Assembly: GCA_009692365.1 (NCBI GenBank)
Contig: SHZJ01000013.1
Coordinates: 1-64,000, forward strand
Direction of reading: 5' to 3'
From: Gammaproteobacteria bacterium
GTDB lineage: Bacteria > Pseudomonadota > Gammaproteobacteria > Ga0077536
DNA length: 64,000 nt
The position numbers were made by a program, and so were the translations under genes. How positions within the stretch are numbered: the stretch's first letter is position 1; the number at the start of each line of letters is the position of its first letter. Positions 26,456-34,375 of the stretch are shown here, one piece after another. The notes below the pieces were generated by a model. That model had not been told where the DNA came from and did not search any database. It worked only from the letters and a program-made list of their open reading frames with translations.

Positions 26456-27199
26456 CTACCCTGTGGGTACCAGCCCGCAGGTGGTGCGCCAATTTTCATA
26501 AATGCGCCGGGCCAACGCGTTAAAACTCACCGCTTGCGCCTGACTCGCGCGGTCCAGCGCGACCGCACCGCCCACCCCGAGGCTACGCTCCAGCGCCAAA
26601 CGATAAGCGGGGATGGCGCTCCACTCGGTGACCGTTGTCGGGCTTATCTCGACGTGGAACTGCATCGAGAAGGCCCGTTGGCCCACGCTCATGGCCTGCA
26701 CCGCGCAGCGCGGGGAACTGGCCAGACAAGCCGCGCCGCGCGGCAGTTGGGTGACTTCCGCCGAATGCCACTGCAAGACCTCAAAGTCGGCGTCGAGGCC
26801 GGCGAAATAGGGACTTGCGCAACCCATCACCGTGCGCTGCACCGGGAGGATTCCGACCTCGGGTTCGCGCGCCAAACCCACCGCGCCCCCCAGGGCGGCC
26901 GCCAGTAGCTGGTGACCTAAGCAAAAGCCCAGAAAGGGCAGGCTGTAATCCAGCACCGCCGTGCGGATAGCCGCCATCTCGGGGATTAACCACGGGTGCG
27001 CATCGATCTGCCAGACGTCCATTGGCCCGCCCATTACCCACAGCGCAGCGTAGCTGTCCAACGCTGGAATGGGTTCACCCTCGTCCAGTTCCACCGGCAC
27101 ATACTCAAAACCATCCGCCGCCAAAAATTCCCGGAACACCCCGGGGTGTTCCACCGCAAGATGCTGGAACACCAGCACGCGAGGGGCGGTTGTAGGCAT
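26456..27199 (-). CDS. Class I glutamine amidotransferase-like protein
   Basis: A 247-aa protein with the triad Rossmann amidotransferase fold related to the GMP synthase amidotransferase domain. The nucleophile is the Cys of GFCLGHQLLA, followed by the His-x-Glu pair in MQFHVEIS; GGPMDVWQ is the oxyanion loop. There is no synthetase domain, so it belongs to the stand-alone group that includes gamma-glutamyl hydrolases and carbapenem-biosynthesis-like amidotransferases. It sits just upstream of the methylamine operon on the same strand, with 343 bp between; a role in gamma-glutamyl amide turnover is possible but only inference. The ATG at 27199 follows a clear AGGAGGTGCTG. Confidence 0.85.
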   Translation of the reverse strand: MPTTAPRVLVFQHLAVEHPGVFREFLAADGFEYVPVELDEGEPIPALDSYAALWVMGGPMDVWQIDAHPWLIPEMAAIRTAVLDYSLPFLGFCLGHQLLAAALGGAVGLAREPEVGILPVQRTVMGCASPYFAGLDADFEVLQWHSAEVTQLPRGAACLASSPRCAVQAMSVGQRAFSMQFHVEISPTTVTEWSAIPAYRLALERSLGVGGAVALDRASQAQAVSFNALARRIYENWRTTCGLVPTG

Positions 27200-27292
27200 C
27201 AGCACCTCCTTGATAAAGATCATTCGGCTGGCCGACGCGCGCGCGCAGTGCCCCAGCGCGCGGCGGTCCGCCGACCCCACCGCAAGGCATCC

Positions 27293-28291
27293 TTACTCGG
27301 CCGAGAAACCGCCGCCAAACGTGCCTGTCGAGCGCACCCGCGCGCCCGGGGCCTCGCCTAGGCTATCCGTGCGGGTCACCTCGCGAAGCACCTGCAGATA
27401 GCCCGGACTAAACGTCAAACGCGGGCCGTAGCCGTTGGCTTTCAGGAAGGCGTGCGCCAAGGGCAGTCGATAGCAAGGCACCCACATCAGCAAATGATGT
27501 TCGAGATGGTAGTTCACCCAGTAGGGCGCCACCAACGCGCGCGCCAGCCAGTTCGCCCGGGTGGTCCGCGCGTTGCCAAAGGGGTCGTTGGCGTCGGGGA
27601 CCACGGCATGTTCGGCGATGTTGCGTAGGCGCAGCACCAGTTGCTGCCAGGTCAACAGCGGCAGCAACCATAACAGCAGGTAGGCTACCCCCTGCCCCAG
27701 CAGGCACAGCCCCAGCGCCAAGGCGAGATTGGTGAGGCACTGCGGTCCCAGCGCGCGCCAGAACCCCGCCACGCGCTGGCCGCACGGGCTGCCGGCCACC
27801 CCGCAGGCAGCGCGGGCCTGCAGGCTACGTTGCGCGGAGCCGGTTTGGCCGGAGATATCGCGCCAGCATTTGCGCCACAGGCTGCGCCGGGCGATTGGAT
27901 AGTGCCCGGTGAGCCCCCGGTCGGGATCCTCGGCCTGGAGCGTGTGGGCGTGGTGGCGCAGGTGATAGACCCGGTAAGTCCGGGTATCGGCGAAGGTCGG
28001 CCAGGCGCAGCACAGCTGCCCCAGCAGCCGGTTGAGCCACGGGCTGCGCGCCAGCACCCCGTGCGCGGCGTCGTGCATGAGGATGAGCAAACCCAGTTGG
28101 CGGCTCCCGATCACGATGCCTGCCAGCAGCCAGACCACGGGCGAGGGATAGTGCGCTACCAGCCACAGACTGGCCGCCATCACGCCCCAAGCGTGCGCCA
28201 CCAGCGCCAACCCCCACCCATTCGAGCGCGGGCGCAGTACCCGCAGCTGTGCGGGCGTAAACAGGCTGGCGGCGGCCGGCGCGCTTTTCAT
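27293..28291 (-). CDS. Membrane fatty acid desaturase family protein
   Basis: A 332-aa diiron membrane enzyme with the three His boxes of the family: HDAAHG (H-x3-H), HLRHHAH and NYHLEHH. Hydrophobic helices flank them (LVAHAWGVMAASLWLVAHY, VVWLLAGIVIGS, LALALGLCLLGQGVAYLLLWLL). The family introduces double bonds or hydroxyls into acyl chains or other lipids at the inner membrane; the HLEHHLLM box with an early HDAAHG is seen in phosphatidylcholine-type desaturases and carotenoid-related enzymes. I choose ATG 28291 (MKSAPAAAS); an in-frame start at 28324 is possible. The next gene on this strand is the amidotransferase, 93 bp downstream. Confidence 0.85.
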   Translation of the reverse strand: MKSAPAAASLFTPAQLRVLRPRSNGWGLALVAHAWGVMAASLWLVAHYPSPVVWLLAGIVIGSRQLGLLILMHDAAHGVLARSPWLNRLLGQLCCAWPTFADTRTYRVYHLRHHAHTLQAEDPDRGLTGHYPIARRSLWRKCWRDISGQTGSAQRSLQARAACGVAGSPCGQRVAGFWRALGPQCLTNLALALGLCLLGQGVAYLLLWLLPLLTWQQLVLRLRNIAEHAVVPDANDPFGNARTTRANWLARALVAPYWVNYHLEHHLLMWVPCYRLPLAHAFLKANGYGPRLTFSPGYLQVLREVTRTDSLGEAPGARVRSTGTFGGGFSAE

Positions 28292-28366
28292 GGCGCCCCG
28301 ACCACGCGCCACCGCGAGCGCCACCGACCCGGCACCCGCACCGGTCCTGGCGGACTACCCCGGAGC

Positions 28367-28455
28367 ATCGTCCCCGCGCGCAGGCTGGGCGGCCTGCTCA
28401 CTGGACCAAGTGTGATCGCCATCATCAATCGTCCCCGCGCGCAGGCTGGGCGGCC
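28367..28455. repeat. 28-bp exact direct repeat, copies 61 bp apart
   Basis: The sequence beginning ATCGTCCCCGCGCG and ending GGCTGGGCGGCC occurs at 28367-28394 and again at 28428-28455. The second copy encodes the last residues of the PPOX gene (just before its stop at 28425-28427); the first lies in the intergenic gap towards the desaturase. This may be a scar of slipped-strand duplication or of an excision. Confidence 0.8.
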
Positions 28456-28910
28456 AGCCAGCGCGTCAAGCCGTCCGGTGCGGCCGCCCACCAGGTCACT
28501 GAGGTCCATTCCAAACGCACCATGATGGGCTCATCACGAAACAAAGGGGTGGTCTGGTACTGCGGATATTTGTCCACCAAGGCCGCCACCGCCGCCGCCC
28601 ACTGGGCGTGCTCGCCTACCACCACCTGGGCGATGCAGCGCAGACGCAGCCACCACAGGGTGGACCAGTCTGGGTGGTAATGGTCCAACACCAACATCAC
28701 GCGCGGCGCTCGTTCCAAGCGCGCCAAGCGGCCCAGCGTGGCCCCACCCCGCTTGCGCTTACCGTCGATTGGCGACCACAGCGCGCCGGCCGCGCGGGCA
28801 AACACGATGGGCAACGCCGCGGGCTCGTCGTCCAACTCGCGCAAGGCCAGCCGCGCCACGGGCATGCGGTCGAGGATCGCGGTCAGCGTCGGGTCCGGCA
28901 GCGGCGGCAT
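28425..28910 (-). CDS. PPOX-class flavin/F420-type oxidoreductase
   Basis: A 161-aa split-barrel protein of the pyridoxamine 5'-phosphate oxidase superfamily, closest in pattern to the group annotated as PPOX-class probable F420-dependent enzymes. Motifs: ALPIVFA, LWSPIDGKRKRGG, RAPRVMLVLDHYHPDWSTLWWLRLR and the C-terminal MVRLEWTSVTWW. The cofactor (FMN or F420) cannot be settled; F420 is rare in this kind of organism. The ATG follows GGAGTTAGCC. The tandem EthD gene ends 22 bp upstream on the same strand, so it may close that operon. Its 3' end carries one copy of a 28-bp direct repeat. Confidence 0.82.
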   Translation of the reverse strand: MPPLPDPTLTAILDRMPVARLALRELDDEPAALPIVFARAAGALWSPIDGKRKRGGATLGRLARLERAPRVMLVLDHYHPDWSTLWWLRLRCIAQVVVGEHAQWAAAVAALVDKYPQYQTTPLFRDEPIMVRLEWTSVTWWAAAPDGLTRWLAAQPARGDD

Positions 28911-28932
28911 GGCTAACTCCCCGCGTTGGCGT

Positions 28933-29601
28933 TCAAAGCGGAATTTCGCGTTCCTTGGTGATCACAAAATCCAGCGGTTCAACCACAAAATTGGGCTCAT
29001 CCGCCCGAGTTTGCGCATACGCTGGGGTGTGGGCCGAGGCGCGCATAGCAGCGGTATCGGTGAACCACGTGAGCGCCACGCCGTCCAACACCGGCTGCCG
29101 GTTATTGCGATAGGCCGACAAACGTGTGTGGCTTTGGACGTAGCGCAACAGCTGCGGGATGGTACTGGCCAGCGGGCCATGGACCATTTCCCAATGCCGG
29201 TGGAACGCCTCTGGGGTCAGGTCTGGCCGGCGGTGCACCAGCTCGATGTTTTTTACCCCGTCTGGTGGGCTGGCGCCGTCTTTAATGAGAACGTCTTCGG
29301 TGACGATTTCCCGCCGCGTCGCGGCATCGATAAAACGTGTCTCATCTGCCAATACGGCGGCCAACTGGGGCGAGTCGGCAACTTCGCGCAGCGCCTCGGT
29401 GTCATCGAACCAAAGTTCGGTCATGCCGTCGATGGCGGGCGTGCGAGTGCGATACCCCGACGCCAACGTCTGCGACTGCACATAGCGGCGCAACCCCGGC
29501 AACTGTGTCACCAGCCGCGCATGCGCCTGCTGCCAGTGCGCGCCAAATTGCGCCACCGTCAGGTCTGGCCGACGACAAAAAACGACGACGAGTTTGATCA
29601 T
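28933..29601 (-). CDS. Tandem EthD-domain protein
   Basis: A 222-aa protein made of two EthD-type ferredoxin-like (dimeric alpha/beta barrel) repeats. Repeat 1, about residues 1-105, has CRRPDLTVAQFGAHWQQAHA and RRYVQSQTL; repeat 2, about 110-222, has HRRPDLTPEAFHRHWEMVHGP and LRYVQSHTR. Single EthD proteins act as dimers in degradation pathways (ether and polyketide-like substrates); here the dimer is fused in one chain. Function unknown. The ATG follows GGAGAGCCC, 13 bp after the CoA-transferase stop, so the two are one operon. Confidence 0.85.
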   Translation of the reverse strand: MIKLVVVFCRRPDLTVAQFGAHWQQAHARLVTQLPGLRRYVQSQTLASGYRTRTPAIDGMTELWFDDTEALREVADSPQLAAVLADETRFIDAATRREIVTEDVLIKDGASPPDGVKNIELVHRRPDLTPEAFHRHWEMVHGPLASTIPQLLRYVQSHTRLSAYRNNRQPVLDGVALTWFTDTAAMRASAHTPAYAQTRADEPNFVVEPLDFVITKEREIPL

Positions 29602-29614
29602 GGGCTCTCCGCTG

Positions 29615-30856
29615 TTACAGGGCGTTGGCGAGGGCATCGCGGAAATCCGGATGCGCAATGGCGATCAGCGCGTCCGCGCGCGCGAACAGGTCTTTGCCGC
29701 GTAACCGCGCGGCACCAAATTCTGTCACCACGCAATCCACCGCGAAGCGCGGCGTGGTCACCGGTGCGCCGGCAGCGAGCTTGGGCACGATTTTAGAATG
29801 TTTGCCATCTTCGGTGGTCGAGGGCAGGGCAATGATCGACACCCCACCGGCCGACTGGGTGGCCGCTTCCACATAATCCATACTGCCGCCCACGCCGCTG
29901 ATTTGGAGGGGACCTAGGGTCTCGCCGTTGCTTTGCCCCTGCAGGTCAATTTCCACCGCCGAGTTTACCGACACAAAACGCGGGAGCGCGGCCAAGCTCG
30001 CCACATCATGGGTGACCCGGGTGGTGGCCATTTCGATGCTGGGCGTCGCGCCGCAAAACGCATAAAAAGCCGCGTCGCCGGCTAATTCGCCCACGATGAT
30101 GCGGGGCGAATGGCGGGACTTGGCGAGAAAATCCTGGAGCGCCCCGGTGAGTAATCCGGAGCAAAGATTAATGCCGCGTTTGTCGGCTAGCCGGCCCAGC
30201 ACGCGATCGGGCACCGCACCGATGCCCAACTGCAACCAAGCACCGTCGGGGATAAGGTCCAGCACCTGCTCGACGATGCGTTGGTCACGCGCTTGCGCGG
30301 GCGGCATGTGATAGGTGCACAGGGGGGTTTCCGAGTGCGTCGCAAACGTAATTTGGGACAAAGGAATGTGCCCCGCGCCGGCGGTAACCGGCATATTGGG
30401 GTTCATTTCGGCGATTACGATTTTGGCACTGGCGATGAAATCTGGGAACGCGCCGACCGAAATGCCCAGACTCACCTCGCCCTGCGGGGTCGGCAGCGAG
30501 GTCTGGATCACCACGACCTCGGGTTTAATCGCCCCGTCGCGATGGATCACGCGGGTCAGGTCGGCGAGCCGCAGCGGCACGAAGCCCAGCTTGCGGCGGT
30601 CGTTTTCGGTAAACAGCGCGCGCAGTCGCGTCGACGCCTGCCAGGTTACAAAGCGAAAATTCGTCCCCAAGCCTCGTTCTAGATAGGCGTAGCGGCCAAA
30701 ACTAAACCCGGCACAAACCGTGAGATTGCTAAAGCGCTCCACCCCGGCGCTGAAAGCTGCGTAAAAATCGCGCGGCTCGGCGCAGCCGCCCGGAAAAATC
30801 ACGGTGGCCCCATCGGGGATAGCGGCAACCGCCTCACTGGCCGTCACGCGCTGCAT
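29615..30856 (-). CDS. Acetyl-CoA hydrolase/4-hydroxybutyrate CoA-transferase family protein
   Basis: A 413-aa class I-type CoA-transferase of the acetyl-CoA hydrolase/transferase family (cat/ach). The catalytic Glu lies in SVNSAVEIDLQGQSN, and the CoA-binding glycine loop in ISGVGGSMDYVEAA; GIGAVPDRVL and SLGISVGAFPD are also family motifs. It moves CoA between acyl groups such as acetate, succinate or 4-hydroxybutyrate. The protein is somewhat short compared with about 430-500 aa in characterised members but appears complete. It leads a three-gene operon with the EthD and PPOX genes, suggesting catabolism of an unknown acid. The ribosome site before ATG 30856 is weak. Confidence 0.86.
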   Translation of the reverse strand: MQRVTASEAVAAIPDGATVIFPGGCAEPRDFYAAFSAGVERFSNLTVCAGFSFGRYAYLERGLGTNFRFVTWQASTRLRALFTENDRRKLGFVPLRLADLTRVIHRDGAIKPEVVVIQTSLPTPQGEVSLGISVGAFPDFIASAKIVIAEMNPNMPVTAGAGHIPLSQITFATHSETPLCTYHMPPAQARDQRIVEQVLDLIPDGAWLQLGIGAVPDRVLGRLADKRGINLCSGLLTGALQDFLAKSRHSPRIIVGELAGDAAFYAFCGATPSIEMATTRVTHDVASLAALPRFVSVNSAVEIDLQGQSNGETLGPLQISGVGGSMDYVEAATQSAGGVSIIALPSTTEDGKHSKIVPKLAAGAPVTTPRFAVDCVVTEFGAARLRGKDLFARADALIAIAHPDFRDALANAL

Positions 30857-31034
30857 ACAGCGCCCCGGCTACCCGCCCTTACGACGGCGACAAAAAAAGA
30901 CCGCATAAAATCGTCCTGTGCATTAATGACCCACCTGCGAGCGACGATAACCGATCGTCCCGCACCGCGCAGCAGCTATTCCCAAGCACAAGTGCTCGCT
31001 AGACTCTAGTCCTGTTCTGTCGGAGCCCACCCCC

Positions 31035-31685
31035 ATGCCCATCTGGTCCCTGCTTATCCGGTGCTGCCTTATGCTGAGTTTGGTCGCCCTCCTAACCAGC
31101 GTTCCCGCGCGCGCCGACCTCCCCGAGCTGAGCGGGCAATGGACCCTGTTGCCCGACGACAGCGACAACCCCGCCGAGGCGCTCAAGGGTCTGGTCGTCA
31201 TCCGCCGCACGCCGCGCGCAAAGGTCGACGACACCGCTTCTCAGCCCGGTCAAAGCACGCAGGAACGCTATTGGGAGCAGCAGGATATGGTGGCCGAGCG
31301 GCGCGCATTTGGAACCTTGCCCGACATCGGCGCCATCCAACAGGTGCTGGATGCCACCCAACTGACTATCGCCCAACAGGGCGGCACGGTGACGATGGAT
31401 TACGACGCCAAGCTCGCGCGCAGCTTCAAGCCTACCGAAGGCGGCCCGAGCTACTCGGCGAAAGGCGATGAATTCACCACCGATGCCATCGGGGCGGGGC
31501 TGTCGTTCTATCGCGAGGGAAAGCTGGTGGTTGAGAGCATCCTCGCGCCGCGTGGCCGGATGGTTGAAACCTATCAACTGGATGTCGCCGCCCGCCGCCT
31601 GACGCTCAAAGTCGAAATTAAAAATCCGGATTGGCTTATCACGGCCCGCATCAAGCGCGTTTTTAGCGCCGCGCCCCGCCCCTAA
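31035..31685 (+). CDS. Secreted protein of unknown function
   Basis: A 216-aa protein with a Sec signal peptide: hydrophobic core LLIRCCLMLSLVALLTSV and probable cleavage after ARA at residues 25-27, just before DLPELSGQW. The mature part is polar with beta-rich spacing: LSGQWTLLPDDSDNPAEAL, TLTIAQQGGTVTMDYD-like (LTIAQQGGTVTMDYDA) and LVVESILAPRGRMVETYQLDVAARRLTLKVEIKN. This looks like a periplasmic small beta-barrel or lipocalin-type protein, but I do not recognise a family. The ATG follows CGGAG. TAGACT at 31000-31005 is a plausible -10. It stands alone between two minus-strand operons. Confidence 0.75.
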   Translation: MPIWSLLIRCCLMLSLVALLTSVPARADLPELSGQWTLLPDDSDNPAEALKGLVVIRRTPRAKVDDTASQPGQSTQERYWEQQDMVAERRAFGTLPDIGAIQQVLDATQLTIAQQGGTVTMDYDAKLARSFKPTEGGPSYSAKGDEFTTDAIGAGLSFYREGKLVVESILAPRGRMVETYQLDVAARRLTLKVEIKNPDWLITARIKRVFSAAPRP

Positions 31686-31734
31686 CAGCGCCCGCGCCCG
31701 GCGACCCTAGTGGCCAACCCGGCGCGGCTGCGGC

Positions 31735-33369
31735 CTAGCGCTTACTCTTCTCCCGCTCGCGCAGTTCGCGGCGCATGATCTTGCCGGTCGTGGTCATCGG
31801 CAGCGCATCCACGAACTCAATCAGACGCGGCACTTCATGGCGCGCCAGCCGCGACCTCACCGATTCTCGCAGGGTTTCGGCGAGTTCATCGGACGGCGCC
31901 ACCCCCGGGGCGAGAATAATGAAAGCCTTGATGATCTCCGTGCGCACCGGATCGGGCACGCCGATCGCGGCCGCCATCCGCACCGACGGATGTTTGAGCA
32001 GGGCATCCTCGATTTCGCTCGGGCCGATGCGGTAACCAGCGCTTGTGATCACATCGTCAGCGCGGCCGTGGAACCAGAAGTAACCGTCCTCGTCCATCTG
32101 CCCCAAGTCGCCGGTGATCAGCCACTCACCAATAAATTTCTCGCGGGTGGCGTCGGGCCGGTTGAGATATTCGCGAAACATCACCGGGTGCGGCCGTTTA
32201 CACGCGATATGCCCCAGCGTTCCCGGCGGCACCTGTGCACCCTCATCGTTGATGATCGCCACAATCGCCCCCGGCGTAGCGCGGCCCAGCGAGCCGGGCT
32301 TGATCGGCATCACGTTGCCATTATTACCGAGGATGACATTGCACTCGGTCTGCCCAAACCCTTCGTTGATCTTGAGGTTCAACTCGCGGTCGGCCCACTC
32401 GAAAAGCTCCTTGCCCACCGACTCACCGCCCGACAGCACCGCCCGCAACTGCAGCTTGTAGCGCGCCAGCGCGTTCGGCACGCTGCGCATCATCTTGAGC
32501 ATGGTAGGCGTGAGCAGCGAGAGCGTCACGGCGTGCCGCTCGAGTATCTGATAGGCATATTCGGGGTCAAAACCCTTCATGGCGGTGGCCACCACCGTGC
32601 AGCCATGGAACCAGCCCGGCATCAGCACGTCCAGCAGGCCGGCCATCCACGCCCAATCGGCCTGCGACCACAGCACATCGTTGGGCTGGGGAAAAAAATC
32701 GTAAACGAATTCGAGCGCAGGGATGTGGCCGAGCATCATGCGATGGGGCTGGACGGAACCTTTAGGCTGTCCGGTGGTGCCCGAGGTATAGCTGATCCAG
32801 GCGGTTTCCTCGGCGGCGGTGTCCACGTTGACGAAATCCTCGGCGGCGTTCTCGATCGTAGCCCAGAAATCGAGCGCGCCGGCCGGCGCCTCGTCGATGA
32901 CAAACACGTGTTCGAGGCTAGGACATTCGGCGCGCAGCGCGGCCACCTTGGGATAGTTGGCGCGGTCGGTCACCAGCGCGCGGGTTTGGCAGTTGTTGAC
33001 GCGATAGGCGATGGCGTCGCTGCCAAAGAGGACCGAGCACGGCCCGGACACCAGACCCGCCTTCCAGCAGGCCACATGCGCAATCGCACATTCCGGATTT
33101 TGTGCCAGCAGTAGGGTGACCCGATCCCCGCGCACCAAGCCCAAACTCAACAGGGTGTTGGCGAGCCGATTGGCGTGGCGCTGGATGTCGCGAAAGGTAT
33201 AGCGGTGGAGCTGCTTGGCCTCGTCTTCGTAGACCAGCGCCACCCGCGCAGGGTCCCCAGCCCAGCGGTCGCACACATCGTTGGCGATGTTGTAGCGTGG
33301 CGGGATGTTCCAGCTAAAACCTTGCATGATGTCAGCGTAGGTTTTGCCGCGTTTGAGCATCATCGTCAT
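31735..33369 (-). CDS. AMP-forming acyl-CoA synthetase (medium-chain/acetyl type)
   Basis: A 544-aa ANL-family enzyme: carboxylate plus ATP plus CoA gives acyl-CoA, AMP and pyrophosphate. The P-loop YTSGTTGQPKG lies near residues 195-205; NEGFGQTECN is the A5 motif, LITGDLGQMDEDGYFWFHGRADDVI the hinge region, and PMTTTGKIMRRELRE the C-terminal catalytic Lys motif. The general pattern resembles the medium-chain acyl-CoA synthetases. The ATG at 33369 is 6 bp after AGGAA. It is divergent from the SDR gene with a dyad between them. No acid can be named as substrate. Confidence 0.9.
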   Translation of the reverse strand: MTMMLKRGKTYADIMQGFSWNIPPRYNIANDVCDRWAGDPARVALVYEDEAKQLHRYTFRDIQRHANRLANTLLSLGLVRGDRVTLLLAQNPECAIAHVACWKAGLVSGPCSVLFGSDAIAYRVNNCQTRALVTDRANYPKVAALRAECPSLEHVFVIDEAPAGALDFWATIENAAEDFVNVDTAAEETAWISYTSGTTGQPKGSVQPHRMMLGHIPALEFVYDFFPQPNDVLWSQADWAWMAGLLDVLMPGWFHGCTVVATAMKGFDPEYAYQILERHAVTLSLLTPTMLKMMRSVPNALARYKLQLRAVLSGGESVGKELFEWADRELNLKINEGFGQTECNVILGNNGNVMPIKPGSLGRATPGAIVAIINDEGAQVPPGTLGHIACKRPHPVMFREYLNRPDATREKFIGEWLITGDLGQMDEDGYFWFHGRADDVITSAGYRIGPSEIEDALLKHPSVRMAAAIGVPDPVRTEIIKAFIILAPGVAPSDELAETLRESVRSRLARHEVPRLIEFVDALPMTTTGKIMRRELREREKSKR

Positions 33370-33398
33370 GCGCTGTTCCTCGTGGTTAGGCGGGCGGT

Positions 33399-33429
33399 GT
33401 ATTAAGTGCTGGGCTGCCGAAGTTAATAC
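33399..33429. promoter_or_regulatory. Inverted repeat between divergent acyl-CoA synthetase and SDR genes
   Basis: GTATTAA (33399-33405) and TTAATAC (33423-33429) form a 7-bp dyad with arm centres 24 bp apart, lying 30-60 bp upstream of the synthetase start. It is AT-rich in an otherwise GC-rich region and may be an operator for a dimeric regulator. No regulator gene is adjacent. Confidence 0.3.
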
Positions 33430-33580
33430 CGATTCCGGAGTCCCGGATCAACCACGCTCGCAGCAAATTGCTCTGCTACACTCACTCGGCATGGCGGCTG
33501 GTTGAATCTCGCAGTGCAGCATTTTTCTAGGTTTATTGACGTCGGGCCACCTGATCGGGGCCACGGCGCAGGAGTCGATG

Positions 33581-34345
33581 ATGGCGGGTAAACTCGACGG
33601 CAAAGTCATTATGATCACCGGTGGCAGCACGGGCATCGGGCACGCGGCGGTGCGGCGGTGCGTAGCCGATGGGGCGGCGGTACTGATCGCCGATGTCAAC
33701 GAAGTCCAAGGCCACCAGGTGGCCGCCGACATCACCGCCGCGGGCGGGCGGGCGCTGTTTTGGGCCACCGACGTGACGCAGGCCAGCGCGGTCCAACTCG
33801 CCGTGGCAACGGCGGTCAAGCATTTTGGTCGACTGGATGGCGCTTTCAATAACGCCGGCATCGATGGCGGTTTCACCAATACCGTCAAAATGACCGAAGC
33901 GGCCTTCGACCGTACCATCGCCGTGAACCTCAAGGGCGTGTGGTTGTGCATGAAGTACCAAATCGAGCAAATTCTCGCCCAAGGCAGCGGCGGATCGCTT
34001 GTCAACACTGCCTCGGTGGCCGGCTTGGTCGGGACCCGCGGCGGCGTGGCGTACTGCGCGTCGAAGCACGGCGTCGTGGGCATGACCAAATCTGCCGCGC
34101 TCGATTTCGCTAAAAAGAAAATTCGCATCAACGCGGTGTGCCCCGGCATTATCAAGACCCCGATGCTGGAGCACATGGCCCAGCAGACCGCAACACCGCT
34201 GGCAGCTTACGCCGCGCAGGAACCCGTAGGACGTCTGGGTGAGCCACGCGAAATTGGCGACACCGTCGCGTGGCTGCTATCGGAAGAGGCGTCTTTCATT
34301 ACCGGCATCGCCTTACCCGTGGACGGAGGCTGGACCGCGCTCTAG
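33581..34345 (+). CDS. Short-chain dehydrogenase/reductase
   Basis: A 254-aa classical SDR. The cofactor motif TGGSTGIG is at residues 13-20, NNAG follows, and the active site consists of Ser in NTASVAG and Tyr-x3-Lys in YCASKHG. The C-terminal VDGGWTAL is the family end. The acidic residue after the second strand (VLIADVNE) favours NAD(H). The start at 33581 is 6 bp after GGAG; another ATG lies directly before it. TACACT at 33477-33482 could be a -10. It is followed after 30 bp by an RND exporter gene, so a shared transcript is likely. Substrate unknown. Confidence 0.9.
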   Translation: MAGKLDGKVIMITGGSTGIGHAAVRRCVADGAAVLIADVNEVQGHQVAADITAAGGRALFWATDVTQASAVQLAVATAVKHFGRLDGAFNNAGIDGGFTNTVKMTEAAFDRTIAVNLKGVWLCMKYQIEQILAQGSGGSLVNTASVAGLVGTRGGVAYCASKHGVVGMTKSAALDFAKKKIRINAVCPGIIKTPMLEHMAQQTATPLAAYAAQEPVGRLGEPREIGDTVAWLLSEEASFITGIALPVDGGWTAL

Positions 34346-34375
34346 GCGAGCAGGGTATAGCCCGGACCAGTCGCC

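Noticed and set aside
26081-26908. Long plus-strand open frame across the mgdA upstream gap
   Set aside because: It crosses the mgdA promoter and the amidotransferase gene in antisense, has Arg/Pro/Ala-rich low-complexity translation and no family motif; long spurious frames are common at this GC content.
31837-33114. 425-codon plus-strand frame antisense to the acyl-CoA synthetase
   Set aside because: Shadow of the real gene; composition and lack of motifs show it is not coding.
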